The notes beneath the pieces were generated by a model. That model was given only the letters and a program-made list of their open reading frames with translations, was not told the origin of the DNA and did not search any database. A stretch of 64,000 nucleotides of DNA, from positions 3,720,001 through 3,784,000 of the forward strand of contig NZ_JANADK010000001.1 of assembly GCF_024199795.1 (NCBI RefSeq). Direction: 5' to 3'. This document shows, one piece after another, positions 18,988 to 27,091 of this stretch (the first letter of the stretch is position 1; each line of letters opens with the position of its first letter). Origin of the DNA: Bradyrhizobium sp. CCGB01 (GTDB lineage Bacteria > Pseudomonadota > Alphaproteobacteria > Rhizobiales > Xanthobacteraceae). A program made the position numbers and the translations under genes.

Positions 18988-20196
18988 TCACGTTGCCGGG
19001 CGCAGCTTCAGAACCTCGGTGTCAGGCGGCAGCATCGTTCCGCCGTCCCGATATTTCCAGTCCACCATCACGCCCTTGTTGCCCCGGACCGTGGTGCGGC
19101 CGACAAAGGTCCCCATGGTGCTCTGATGGTCGATGGAACGCCAAATGGCCGGTCCGAACGGCGTTTCGAAGCCGACATTACCAAAGCCGTCGGCCATCGC
19201 CTCGGTATCAAAGCTTCCGAGCTTCTCGATCGGAGCCGCGATGGAGCTGATCAAGGCGTGACCGACCACGGAGCCCATCGTGGGGGCCTCGCCATATCGC
19301 GCGGAATAGGCCGACGCAAAGGCGTTGTTGGCGTGATCCAGGACTTCGGTCGCCGGATAGCCGGTCACGATCCATCCTTCCGGTGCGTCTTGCCCGAGGG
19401 GAAGAAGGTATTCGGGCTCGCCGGTCGTGAACGACACGACGTGTCGCCCTTCGAACAGGCCTCTATCATTGCCTTGCCGGACAAACCTGGCGAGATCGGG
19501 TCCGAAGGTGACGTTGAGAATCGCCTCGGGCTTCTGTTGGGTGAGGGCGTTGACAACCACGCCGGCATCAATGGCACCCAGCGGCGGCCACTGGCTGTTG
19601 ATGAACTCGACGTCAGGACGACGGTCGCTCAGAAGCTGCCTGAACCATCTTACGGCCGACTGCCCATATTCGTAGTTCGGGGCAATCGTCGCCCATCGTG
19701 TCGCCTTCAGTTGCGCAGCCTCCTCCACCAGCATGGCGGCCAGCATGTATGTCGAGGGACGGAGCCGGTAACAGTACCGATGTCCTTGCTCCCAAACGAG
19801 GGCGTCGGTGAGCGGTTCGCTGGCCACAAAGAGGATCCGGTTTTGCCGGGCGAAGTCGCTGATCGCCAGCCCGACATGCGACAGATAGGCGCCTGCCAGA
19901 AGATCGACGCCATTCCGTCGCACGAGTTCTTCGGCGGCGCGCAGCGCGACGCTCGGCTTGCCTTCATCGTCCCGGCTGATGACCTGTAGCTCTCGCCCGA
20001 GGACGCCTCCACTTGCATTCAGCTGTTCGACCGCCAACTGCCAGCCGCGTCGGTAGGGCAGGGTAAACGCGGGCGCGCTGCTATAGGAGTTGATCTCGCC
20101 GATCCTGATCGGTCTCGTGCCCTGAGCACGGATGATGCCGGGCGAAAACACCGAAGCGCCGACGCCGCCTAGAACCTGTCGTCGAGAGATGCTCAT
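18988..20196 (-). CDS. ABC transporter substrate-binding protein, urea/amide/branched-chain type, orphan
   Basis: A 402-residue periplasmic binding protein of the Peripla_BP_6 group. The N-terminus SRRQVLGGVGA then IIRAQG is a Tat-type signal peptide. The mature protein starts IRIGEINSYSSAPAF and carries the fold's usual RRGWQLAVEQLNASGGVLG and TRWATIAPNYEYGQ elements, as in the FmdD/UrtA relatives. No permease or ATPase gene is present, so it either serves a transporter elsewhere or acts as a ligand sensor. It follows the wHTH-STAND regulator by 79 bases on the same strand. The start at 20196 is set by the Tat motif. Confidence 0.85.
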   Translation of the reverse strand: MSISRRQVLGGVGASVFSPGIIRAQGTRPIRIGEINSYSSAPAFTLPYRRGWQLAVEQLNASGGVLGRELQVISRDDEGKPSVALRAAEELVRRNGVDLLAGAYLSHVGLAISDFARQNRILFVASEPLTDALVWEQGHRYCYRLRPSTYMLAAMLVEEAAQLKATRWATIAPNYEYGQSAVRWFRQLLSDRRPDVEFINSQWPPLGAIDAGVVVNALTQQKPEAILNVTFGPDLARFVRQGNDRGLFEGRHVVSFTTGEPEYLLPLGQDAPEGWIVTGYPATEVLDHANNAFASAYSARYGEAPTMGSVVGHALISSIAAPIEKLGSFDTEAMADGFGNVGFETPFGPAIWRSIDHQSTMGTFVGRTTVRGNKGVMVDWKYRDGGTMLPPDTEVLKLRPAT

Positions 20197-20275
20197 CAAG
20201 TGCGGTCCGGAGGAATGAATGTGAGGCTGTTCCAGCGCTGCAGGACGTGTCGTCCCGGTCGAAAGATAGTGCAAC

Positions 20276-23176
20276 CTAGTGGCAGGTACTGGATGTGGGC
20301 CGGTCGTCGACGCATGTCGAAATCGAGATGCCCGGAGTTTTAGCGAGACCACGAGCAAAGGCGAGCGCGGGAAGATCGACCTCCCGATCGAACAGGGCGC
20401 TGACCGGACCGACGAGCTCGAGCGCGGTCTGCTGTCGGTCCGATCCCGCCATGATCCTTGCCCAGGCTGCCGCGACCTTCAGCTCGTAGAAGCGGCATTG
20501 CTGCTCCCTGGCAACGGATAGGCCCTCGGAGAACAGCAGTTCCGAGCGGGACCGATCCGGCGTGCCATCGGCAAGCAGAACCTCGCCCTTGATCCGCAGC
20601 AGATCAGCAAGGCACCACAACTGCTGGCCCTGCCGGGAGATAGCTAAGGCATCTTCCACGGCGGCCAGGGCCTGCGCCGTCTCGCCGGCCGCGAGCAGCC
20701 CTTCGGCGAGCGATCCGAGAAATTCGGGATTGCGCATCAGCCAGCCGTTCTCGGCCCGCGCTTTCAATCCACCGCGCAGCAGCTCTATTCCATCGTGATG
20801 TCTGCCTTGCAGGACGAGCAACTGCCCCTTCAGGCACGATGTCCAGCTCGTCCAGAAAGCTATTCCCTCGCGCGTGACGAGTTCGAGGAGAGACGATATC
20901 GCCTGATCGGCAGCGTCGAGATCGTGCGTCATCAGCGCAATGGGGCATACGGCGTTCCGCAGCGCGTAAGCGACCGCGAGCTTGTCTTTCTCGCGTTGCG
21001 CCTCCTGGAGGCATTCCGTGGCCAGGGATCTGCTCTGGGCGATCTTTCCCTGGAGCAGCAGGACGCGAGCCAGCATGGCTTTCGCCAGAACGCTCTGGTT
21101 GAGCAGGAACCACATCTGGTTCGCGCCGTCCTTTAGCCCGTGAGCCGAATGGTCCAGGGACAGGGTCAGTTCGCGTTGAGCCTCCCCCTGCGCTCCGTAA
21201 AAATGGGTGGCGGCGCCTATCAGGCGGCGGCCCACCGTCTCGTTGGCGGGATTGCCTGTACGCAGGGCGATCTCGAGGTATCGCTCTCCGACATCCTGGG
21301 CTGCGTCGTATTGACCCGAGTTGAGATTATAGCTCCACAGCGTCCAAACGGCCTTCAGCTGAAGCTCGAGATCCGATAGCTCTTCTGCGAGCACAAGGCC
21401 GATGTTCAGCGCCGCTTTCATGCGATCCGCCGAGCCAGTCGTATTGAGAAGCGCGAACCCCAGCGCGACATAAAGCTGCGCCTTGAGCCTCGGGTTGCAG
21501 GTCAGCTCTCCGCCGAGATGGGCGAGAGCGTGCTCGATCCGGGTCGAGCATTCCATGAAGGACAGCAATTGCATCCATACCGGCACAAAGCCGGCCGTAA
21601 GCTCTACGCCGAGCGCGGCATCGCCGTCGGGCGCGAAGGCCCAGTCGAGCGCCGCATGCACGTTTCCGATCTCCTGGGCAAGGCGAGCGAGATCGTCGGA
21701 GGCGGGAGAGGCCTCGTCGAGCGGCGTGATGAGCCGCCTGAGAAAGTTCGCATGCCGTCTGCCGGCTTGCTCGACGAGCCCCGCTTCCGCCAGCTTCTCC
21801 AGGGCATAAGCGCGGGTGGTCTCCAGCAGGCGCCACCGCCCTTCAACGGAGGGGTCGAGTGAGACCAGCGATTTCCCGACCAGATTGAATAATGTTTCGA
21901 TGACGTCCGACCGGGACAACGCGTCGTCCATCATTGCAATGGCCGCATCGAGTGTGAAGCCGGCCGGGAACACTGCGAGCCAGCGCAGCAGGCCTTGCTC
22001 TTCCGGCGACAACAGATCGTAGCTCCAGTCCAGTGTCGCTCGCAGGGTCTGGTGCCGCGGCAGCTGGTCCCTGCGGCCGCCGCTCATCAACTCCAGTCGC
22101 TTGTCCAGGCGAAGCAAGACGGTGTCCAGGCCAAGATTCGCGGCCTGAGCCGCGGCAAATTCCAACGCGAGCGGAATTCCGTCGAGCCGGCGACAGATGG
22201 CGGCCACTTTCAGCAGATCGTCCGCGCCTGGAGCAAAGCTCGCGCGTAGCGCCCGTGTGCGAGCGACGAAGAGCTGCACGGCACTTGCCTGCAACAGCAG
22301 GCCGGGATCACGCAAGTCAGAGTCTGGAACAGACAGCGGCGGGATGGCCGCAACGTATTCGCCATCGATGCGGAGGCCTTCCCGGCTGGTCGAAAGAATA
22401 GTGACATTTGGACAATAGCGAAGTGCAGAGCTCGCGATTTGTGCAGCGACGTCTATGACGTGCTCGCAATTGTCCAAGACGAGAAGCAGGCGTCGTGACC
22501 CGATAGCTTGGGCGATGCTCGCAGCCGAAACGTCCTTGTCACTCAAGGCCAGCTTGAGCGCACGGGCGGTGGTCGATGTTGCAAGTGCCGGATCCTGGAG
22601 GGTCGCGAGTTCGACCAGCGCCACCGAACCTTCGAATGCGGATGCGACCCGGCGCGCGAGTTCGATGGCCAGCTTTGTTTTTCCGATGCCTCCCGGACCG
22701 ACGACAGTCACGGCCCGATATGCGGACATCAATTCGGCCAATTCGCTCAGGCAATCCTCGCGCCCGATGAGAGGAGCGCGAGTGTTCGGCAGGTTATTCG
22801 AAAAGGATGCGACAGCCGGGGCGGATACCGATGTCGCTGGGGACTGATCCAAATGACCGCTGCGCCAGGTCCCGGCGAGGGTATATCCACGGCCCGAGAT
22901 CGTCTTGAGGAGATCGCGATCTTTGCCCAGCGCCTTCCGGACGGCGGAGATGTGGACCTGTAGCGTGTTGTCCTCGACGGCCAGGCCCGACCAGACACTT
23001 CCGATCAAATCATCCTTGGTCACCAGGAGACCGGCGCAACTCGCCAGTTTCTCGAGAATTTCGAATGCGCGGCTCCCGATCGGCACCGTGACGTTGTCGC
23101 ACCTCAGCTCTCTCCGCTGGCAGTCGATAAGCCAGTTACCGAAGGAGAAGGTTCGTGCAGCGGGCGAAGGCGACAT
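20276..23176 (-). CDS. wHTH-STAND ATPase regulator (paralogue A)
   Basis: A 966-residue signal-transduction protein. An OmpR-type winged helix occupies about 10-103 (VHISAVRKALGKDRDLLKTI, GRGYTLAGTW). The NTPase domain follows: Walker A GPGGIGKTKL at 160-169, Walker B LLLVLDNCEHV at 231-240, and the motif TLRATLDWSYDLLSPEEQGL. The C-terminal ~400 residues are helical TPR-like repeats that would sense a ligand or partner. Such STAND proteins are ATP-driven transcription switches of the MalT/AfsR kind. It is upstream of, and same-stranded with, the orphan substrate-binding protein gene. A second copy lies at 27092. Confidence 0.88.
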   Translation of the reverse strand: MSPSPAARTFSFGNWLIDCQRRELRCDNVTVPIGSRAFEILEKLASCAGLLVTKDDLIGSVWSGLAVEDNTLQVHISAVRKALGKDRDLLKTISGRGYTLAGTWRSGHLDQSPATSVSAPAVASFSNNLPNTRAPLIGREDCLSELAELMSAYRAVTVVGPGGIGKTKLAIELARRVASAFEGSVALVELATLQDPALATSTTARALKLALSDKDVSAASIAQAIGSRRLLLVLDNCEHVIDVAAQIASSALRYCPNVTILSTSREGLRIDGEYVAAIPPLSVPDSDLRDPGLLLQASAVQLFVARTRALRASFAPGADDLLKVAAICRRLDGIPLALEFAAAQAANLGLDTVLLRLDKRLELMSGGRRDQLPRHQTLRATLDWSYDLLSPEEQGLLRWLAVFPAGFTLDAAIAMMDDALSRSDVIETLFNLVGKSLVSLDPSVEGRWRLLETTRAYALEKLAEAGLVEQAGRRHANFLRRLITPLDEASPASDDLARLAQEIGNVHAALDWAFAPDGDAALGVELTAGFVPVWMQLLSFMECSTRIEHALAHLGGELTCNPRLKAQLYVALGFALLNTTGSADRMKAALNIGLVLAEELSDLELQLKAVWTLWSYNLNSGQYDAAQDVGERYLEIALRTGNPANETVGRRLIGAATHFYGAQGEAQRELTLSLDHSAHGLKDGANQMWFLLNQSVLAKAMLARVLLLQGKIAQSRSLATECLQEAQREKDKLAVAYALRNAVCPIALMTHDLDAADQAISSLLELVTREGIAFWTSWTSCLKGQLLVLQGRHHDGIELLRGGLKARAENGWLMRNPEFLGSLAEGLLAAGETAQALAAVEDALAISRQGQQLWCLADLLRIKGEVLLADGTPDRSRSELLFSEGLSVAREQQCRFYELKVAAAWARIMAGSDRQQTALELVGPVSALFDREVDLPALAFARGLAKTPGISISTCVDDRPTSSTCH

Positions 23177-23416
23177 AGGGGGGTCCGTGGATCAGCTTCA
23201 CTGCCGCGATCTAGGGAGAGTGACGAGACCCCCGAAAGATCACCGCCCCCGGCAAGATTTTGAAAGCGTGAATATGCCTTGGTGTCCTACAGGGGAGGCC
23301 GTTGGGGTGTCAAGAAGACCTTCTCAGTAGCCGGTTGTTCGCCATGGCTCGATGCAGTCGTCTGAAAAGCTCGTCGCTTGCTACACGAATTCGTGAGGAC
23401 GACTGGGAGCGCTAAA

Positions 23417-24358
23417 ATGGGAGAGCGGGCGGGAAGGAGCGTGCAGCACGTCCCGACAGCGACACAAGGCAAGGGATTTCGCGTCGCGACGGTTCAGAAG
23501 CTGGGCAGTCTGCTCGAGCTCTTCATTCCCGACGCCCTCGATCGAAGCAACACCTGCTCACATTGGGGGCTGCAGGATATCGCGCGACATCTGGGTTGGG
23601 ACGATGGCACGACGCATCGCTTCCTTGTTTCCCTGACCGAGATCGGTCTGCTCGAACGGAGCAGCGAAGATCGTTTTTCCGTCGGGATGTTCGTGGTGCA
23701 GCTTGCCGCCGTCTACATGGCGAGCAATCGGCTCCGCAGTATCGTCATCGAAAAGATGGAGGAACTGAGCGCCGGGACGCAGCTGACTGTGGAGGTCGGC
23801 GCGTTGCAATGTGCTTCGATGGTCATTATTGCAAGCAAGCAGGGATCGATGCCGTTGATGTCGCGATCGATGCTGGGAGAAAAAGTGCCGCTTCACGCGA
23901 CGGCGGGCGGCAAGGCCATCCTGTCGCAGCTCGCCGATGCGGACGTGGAGGAGCTATGCCGCGGCCGGCTCGTCAGCCTGGCATCCAATACGCGGACGAC
24001 GGCGGCCTCCCTGAAGCGCGATATTTATGACACCCGTGTTAATCGCTTCGTCCGAACTCTCTCGGAATATGCCGAAGGGCTTTGCAGCATCGCGATTCCG
24101 ATCCCTCGGGGGTGCTTCGGCAGCTGGCCGGCCGCGCTGATCTGCTCGGGCCCGGCTGATCCATCGGAGCCTGTGTGGGAAATCGCCGAGGAGGGTTTGA
24201 GGGACTTCGGCGCTTATCTCCACGCCTGTACGTCTGATGGTGCGGCAATCGACGCGCGTGACGGAGCGATCCGTAAAATGTATGGTCCTGCGCTTCGCCA
24301 ACCGCACAACGGAGTCCGCCGAGCCGCGCATCCGCGGACGGAGCCGCAGGATTCGTAA
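23417..24358 (+). CDS. IclR-family transcriptional regulator
   Basis: A 313-residue protein with an N-terminal winged helix (about 25-85; WGLQDIARHLGWDDGTTHRFLVSL) and an effector-binding domain of the IclR type containing PLHATAGGKAILSQL and GLCSIAIPIPRG. GGGAG at about 23405-23409 precedes the ATG at 23417, so I prefer this start over the frame's first codon at 23378. It is divergent from the STAND regulator at 20276, with 240 bases between them. Effector and targets are unknown. Confidence 0.9.
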   Translation: MGERAGRSVQHVPTATQGKGFRVATVQKLGSLLELFIPDALDRSNTCSHWGLQDIARHLGWDDGTTHRFLVSLTEIGLLERSSEDRFSVGMFVVQLAAVYMASNRLRSIVIEKMEELSAGTQLTVEVGALQCASMVIIASKQGSMPLMSRSMLGEKVPLHATAGGKAILSQLADADVEELCRGRLVSLASNTRTTAASLKRDIYDTRVNRFVRTLSEYAEGLCSIAIPIPRGCFGSWPAALICSGPADPSEPVWEIAEEGLRDFGAYLHACTSDGAAIDARDGAIRKMYGPALRQPHNGVRRAAHPRTEPQDS

Positions 24359-24362
24359 TTTG

Positions 24363-24389
24363 CGATAGGTCGATCTGGAAAACCTATCG
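24363..24389. promoter_or_regulatory. 8-bp inverted repeat at IclR/AraC junction
   Basis: CGATAGGT at 24363-24370 and ACCTATCG at 24382-24389 form a perfect 8-bp inverted repeat with an 11-nt spacer, 5 nt after the IclR-gene stop and about 145 nt before the AraC gene start. There is no T tract, so it is not a classical terminator. It could be an operator for the AraC gene or a weak transcript end. Confidence 0.35.
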
Positions 24390-24532
24390 GCCTGGCGGCG
24401 GAAGTCTGAAATTTCCTGATTTTGCGTCTCTTAACTCGCGGTCGGACCGTGCCTTGCTACCTTACTCGGCAATCGAGGCGCATCGCTCCAATGGCGCCTC
24501 GCGGTTTGGATTATCTTAGTCAGGGTAGGATC

Positions 24533-25429
24533 ATGTCTCAGCCACTATCGTCGCGACAACTGAAGCATGGCGATACCCAGGCATTCGTCACCGCGGACCA
24601 AGCAGATTTTCGGCCGGCCATTGCAATGGCGTCAGTCGTGCCGCCTCCGAAGGTCATCGCTCATACCAACCGTTTGCGCAGGGACGATCTGTCCGCCCTT
24701 GACGCAACGACGATTGCTTTCGAGCGGCTCGGTCTGGTCATTGCGTTCGAGGGACAGCCACGGCGCAGCGCCAGGATCTCGCCGTGTGATCCGGAGCACG
24801 ATGCCGGCTGGCTGCGCGTCGAAATCCCGTGGCGACGCGCGTCGATGACGACAGCGAAATCCATGGCTATTGCGCCTCCTTGCAACGACGGGGATCCGGT
24901 TCTTCAGCGTCTGTCTGAAGCTCTCGTCGCGATGGAATGTTTGATGGACACTCATAGCGCTGTTTGTGTTGATGCCCTGCGATTTGCGGTCATTGCCAGG
25001 GCCTTTGCTTTGCGGTCCGATACGCGGCGGCTGAAGTTCGGCGAGCGAGCCCGTGTCGACCAACGTGCATCTGAAAGGCCGGTCCGGGGACTGCAGAAGT
25101 GGCGGCTCAAGCGGGTGCTCGACTATATCGAGACTCACTTCTGCAGAAAGATCGTGCTCGCGGATCTTGCCGCAGCCGCCGGCCTGAGCCGCATGCATTT
25201 CGCCGCCCAGTTCCGAGCGGCGACGGGTTGCAAGCCGCACGAGTATATTTTGCGGCACCGAATACAGCGCTCGAAAGACCTGCTGCGGGATTCCGGGATG
25301 CCGATCGTCGAGATCGCGCTCACTGTGGGTTTTCAGAGCCAGGCCCACTTCACGACGACATTCAGACGGTTCACGGGTGACACCCCGACTCGATGGCGAG
25401 ATGCCGCCGCTGCCGGATACGATCTTTGA
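24533..25429 (+). CDS. AraC-family transcriptional regulator (copy 1)
   Basis: A 298-residue protein whose last ~105 residues hold the AraC double helix-turn-helix (LADLAAAAGLSRMHFAAQFR, IVEIALTVGFQSQAHFTTTF, GDTPTRWR). The N-terminal half is a divergent effector domain. The start at 24533 follows GGTAGGA; an upstream ATG would add 37 residues. The DNA-binding half is very like that of the AraC gene at 61611. Effector unknown. Confidence 0.88.
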   Translation: MSQPLSSRQLKHGDTQAFVTADQADFRPAIAMASVVPPPKVIAHTNRLRRDDLSALDATTIAFERLGLVIAFEGQPRRSARISPCDPEHDAGWLRVEIPWRRASMTTAKSMAIAPPCNDGDPVLQRLSEALVAMECLMDTHSAVCVDALRFAVIARAFALRSDTRRLKFGERARVDQRASERPVRGLQKWRLKRVLDYIETHFCRKIVLADLAAAAGLSRMHFAAQFRAATGCKPHEYILRHRIQRSKDLLRDSGMPIVEIALTVGFQSQAHFTTTFRRFTGDTPTRWRDAAAAGYDL

Positions 25430-25667
25430 TGCCCTCGTTTCGAGCGAGAAGGAATCATTCTCATTGGATATGCTGCAGATGCCGGGCCATGCTTCTGGCG
25501 CAGCCAATCCTCCTCAGATATGACCGGTCGGAAGAACGGAGCTTCATGGAGCCGCCATTCTTCCTTCCGTCACGTCCGTGAGGTGCCCCGAAAACGCTGA
25601 GATGAACCTCTTCAAGTCAGCGTTAGCGATTGCCTTCCGGCAATGGAGCTCGTCCCGGCTGGCGTGC

Positions 25668-25901
25668 TCAATAGCCCGACGTGGGCTCGCACGGAGGCCG
25701 ACGCCAGGGGTCGCTCGCGAACGCGCCGACGTCGGGAGCGCGAACGCAGCTGCGCTTGGACGTGACCGGCACGCGCTGAACCGATGCATAGGCGTCGGCA
25801 TTGGTCCGGCGCGCGTTGTTGCTGCCTTCGCGAGCCATCGCGGGGGAGGCAATCATGGCCGCGACCATCAGTCCGGCCGACAAGAGCTTAAGTGTAGTCA
25901 T
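25668..25901 (-). CDS. small exported protein, GAFA..PCEP family (copy 2)
   Basis: A 77-residue protein starting MTTLKLLSAGLMVAAM, with a signal peptide probably cleaved after PAMA near residue 23. The mature part carries CVRAPDVGAFASDPW and PPCEPTSGY, the same two-cysteine pattern as the gene at 9012. The start at 25901 is chosen by alignment with that copy. It is a member of a small secreted family of unknown function. Confidence 0.75.
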   Translation of the reverse strand: MTTLKLLSAGLMVAAMIASPAMAREGSNNARRTNADAYASVQRVPVTSKRSCVRAPDVGAFASDPWRRPPCEPTSGY

Positions 25902-26135
25902 TGCACGTCTCCTTGACAAAGCGACGCCGGGAACGCCTCGGCTCGCTCGCTAGACATGTGTATGTCCTTGCCGGATGAGCAGTATCAATCGAACGAACGT
26001 TTTCGCCTTTGCACGAAGTCGTAGCCCACGCTTCATCACCAGAGCGATTGCTTGCTAGTCGGGTGAAATGCGGACGGGGTGCCAGTCCAGCTCAGCGAGC
26101 TTTCTGATCGTCTGACCTGCGCGCTTGGTTGCCGG

Positions 26136-26378
26136 TCACCGATGCCAGTGCCGATTGTAGATGTGGCCTGATCCGAAGACCGGAGCGGCGCCGCCGGGCT
26201 GCTCGAGGCCCATTCGTCCTGCCGGCGTCAATGCGCCGCCGTTTAGCACGTCGCGATCGGGATACATTGATGCAAATGCGGCGGGCTCCTGATCGGCAAA
26301 GGACCAGGCCGCAGAGGCGGATGATATCGTTGCCGTTGACAGCAGTGCCGCGGCGATCAGGGTTTTGATTGCAGTCAT
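26136..26378 (-). CDS. small exported protein, MTAIKTLIAAALL type
   Basis: An 80-residue protein with a signal peptide (MTAIKTLIAAALLSTATISS, cleavage near ASA at residue 23). The mature part has no cysteine and ends GHIYNRHWHR. The signal resembles those of the genes at 9012 and 25668, but the mature region differs. Sequence features give no function. It lies in the cluster of small exported genes between the AraC gene and the second STAND regulator. Confidence 0.65.
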   Translation of the reverse strand: MTAIKTLIAAALLSTATISSASAAWSFADQEPAAFASMYPDRDVLNGGALTPAGRMGLEQPGGAAPVFGSGHIYNRHWHR

Positions 26379-26691
26379 AGCGAATCTCCATGCTTGCGAT
26401 GTGCGGAGAGTCGCTTGGCGATGATCGCTGCTCGGCTGAGGGGCGTTTCCGAAATTGTTCTCGATACCGGGCCATATAGGCAGTCCGGCCGGAAAACCCT
26501 GCTCTTTGTGCATCACTCTTGCGAGAGGGTGTGCAGGGAATATCGGGTGGGGTGCGCGGGTTATCGACGAGACGTCTTCGAAGCGGAATTCTGTCACGGT
26601 TGTCATAGTCGCTCGCGCGAACGTGCATGGTCGAATTGCTCGCGGCATCCAGTTCTAGGTGCAGGTCATAGAAACATGTGGAGTGTGAACC
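26379..26691. other. divergent promoter region between two small exported genes
   Basis: About 313 bases between the minus-strand gene ending at 26378 and the plus-strand gene starting at 26692. Overlapping frames exist on both strands but none has a recognisable product. It should hold both promoters. Confidence 0.5.
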
Positions 26692-26973
26692 ATGAGACTT
26701 CTCCCGCTTCTCTGCATCGTCGCCTGCCTTGCGCTCGCGGGCGCCGCATTTGCCCGCGCGGGAATGGGATCCCACATGTCGATGGAAAGTGGTGGCGCGC
26801 TCGGTACGAGTGCTGCTGCGCCGGGAACGAACTCGCTCGGCACCGCGCTTCCGTCGTCAGAGGGTGGCGGTCACGCAATGAAAGGACCGTCACTCGGCAC
26901 GGATGCGGCCATCGACAAGGAGGACGCCCGGCTCGAGAAGATGCTGGAAGGATCCATCTGCCGCGGCTGCTGA
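26692..26973 (+). CDS. small exported protein with CRGC tail
   Basis: A 93-residue protein with a signal peptide (MRLLPLLCIVACLALAGAAF, cleavage near FARA). The mature part is Gly/Ser/Thr-rich (GALGTSAAAPGTNSLGTALP), then a charged helix (AAIDKEDARLEKMLEG) and the end SICRGC with a paired cysteine motif. GGAG lies upstream of the ATG. I do not recognise it. It is 118 bases before the STAND regulator on the same strand. Confidence 0.65.
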   Translation: MRLLPLLCIVACLALAGAAFARAGMGSHMSMESGGALGTSAAAPGTNSLGTALPSSEGGGHAMKGPSLGTDAAIDKEDARLEKMLEGSICRGC

Positions 26974-27091
26974 CACGCCAGCATTGCGAGACTTGCTTCG
27001 GGTGTCTGGCGGCCTTGGCCGCCGGACAAGCTGCGTCTTCCGCAAGCGTTGATGATACGCTGGGCGCAAGATCAAGCAACCGCTCGAGGCT

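Noticed and set aside
25530..25564. Imperfect hairpin between AraC gene and small exported gene
   Set aside because: Only GGAAGAA/TTCTTCC pairs well (7 bp), with a long loop; could be a weak terminator but support is thin.
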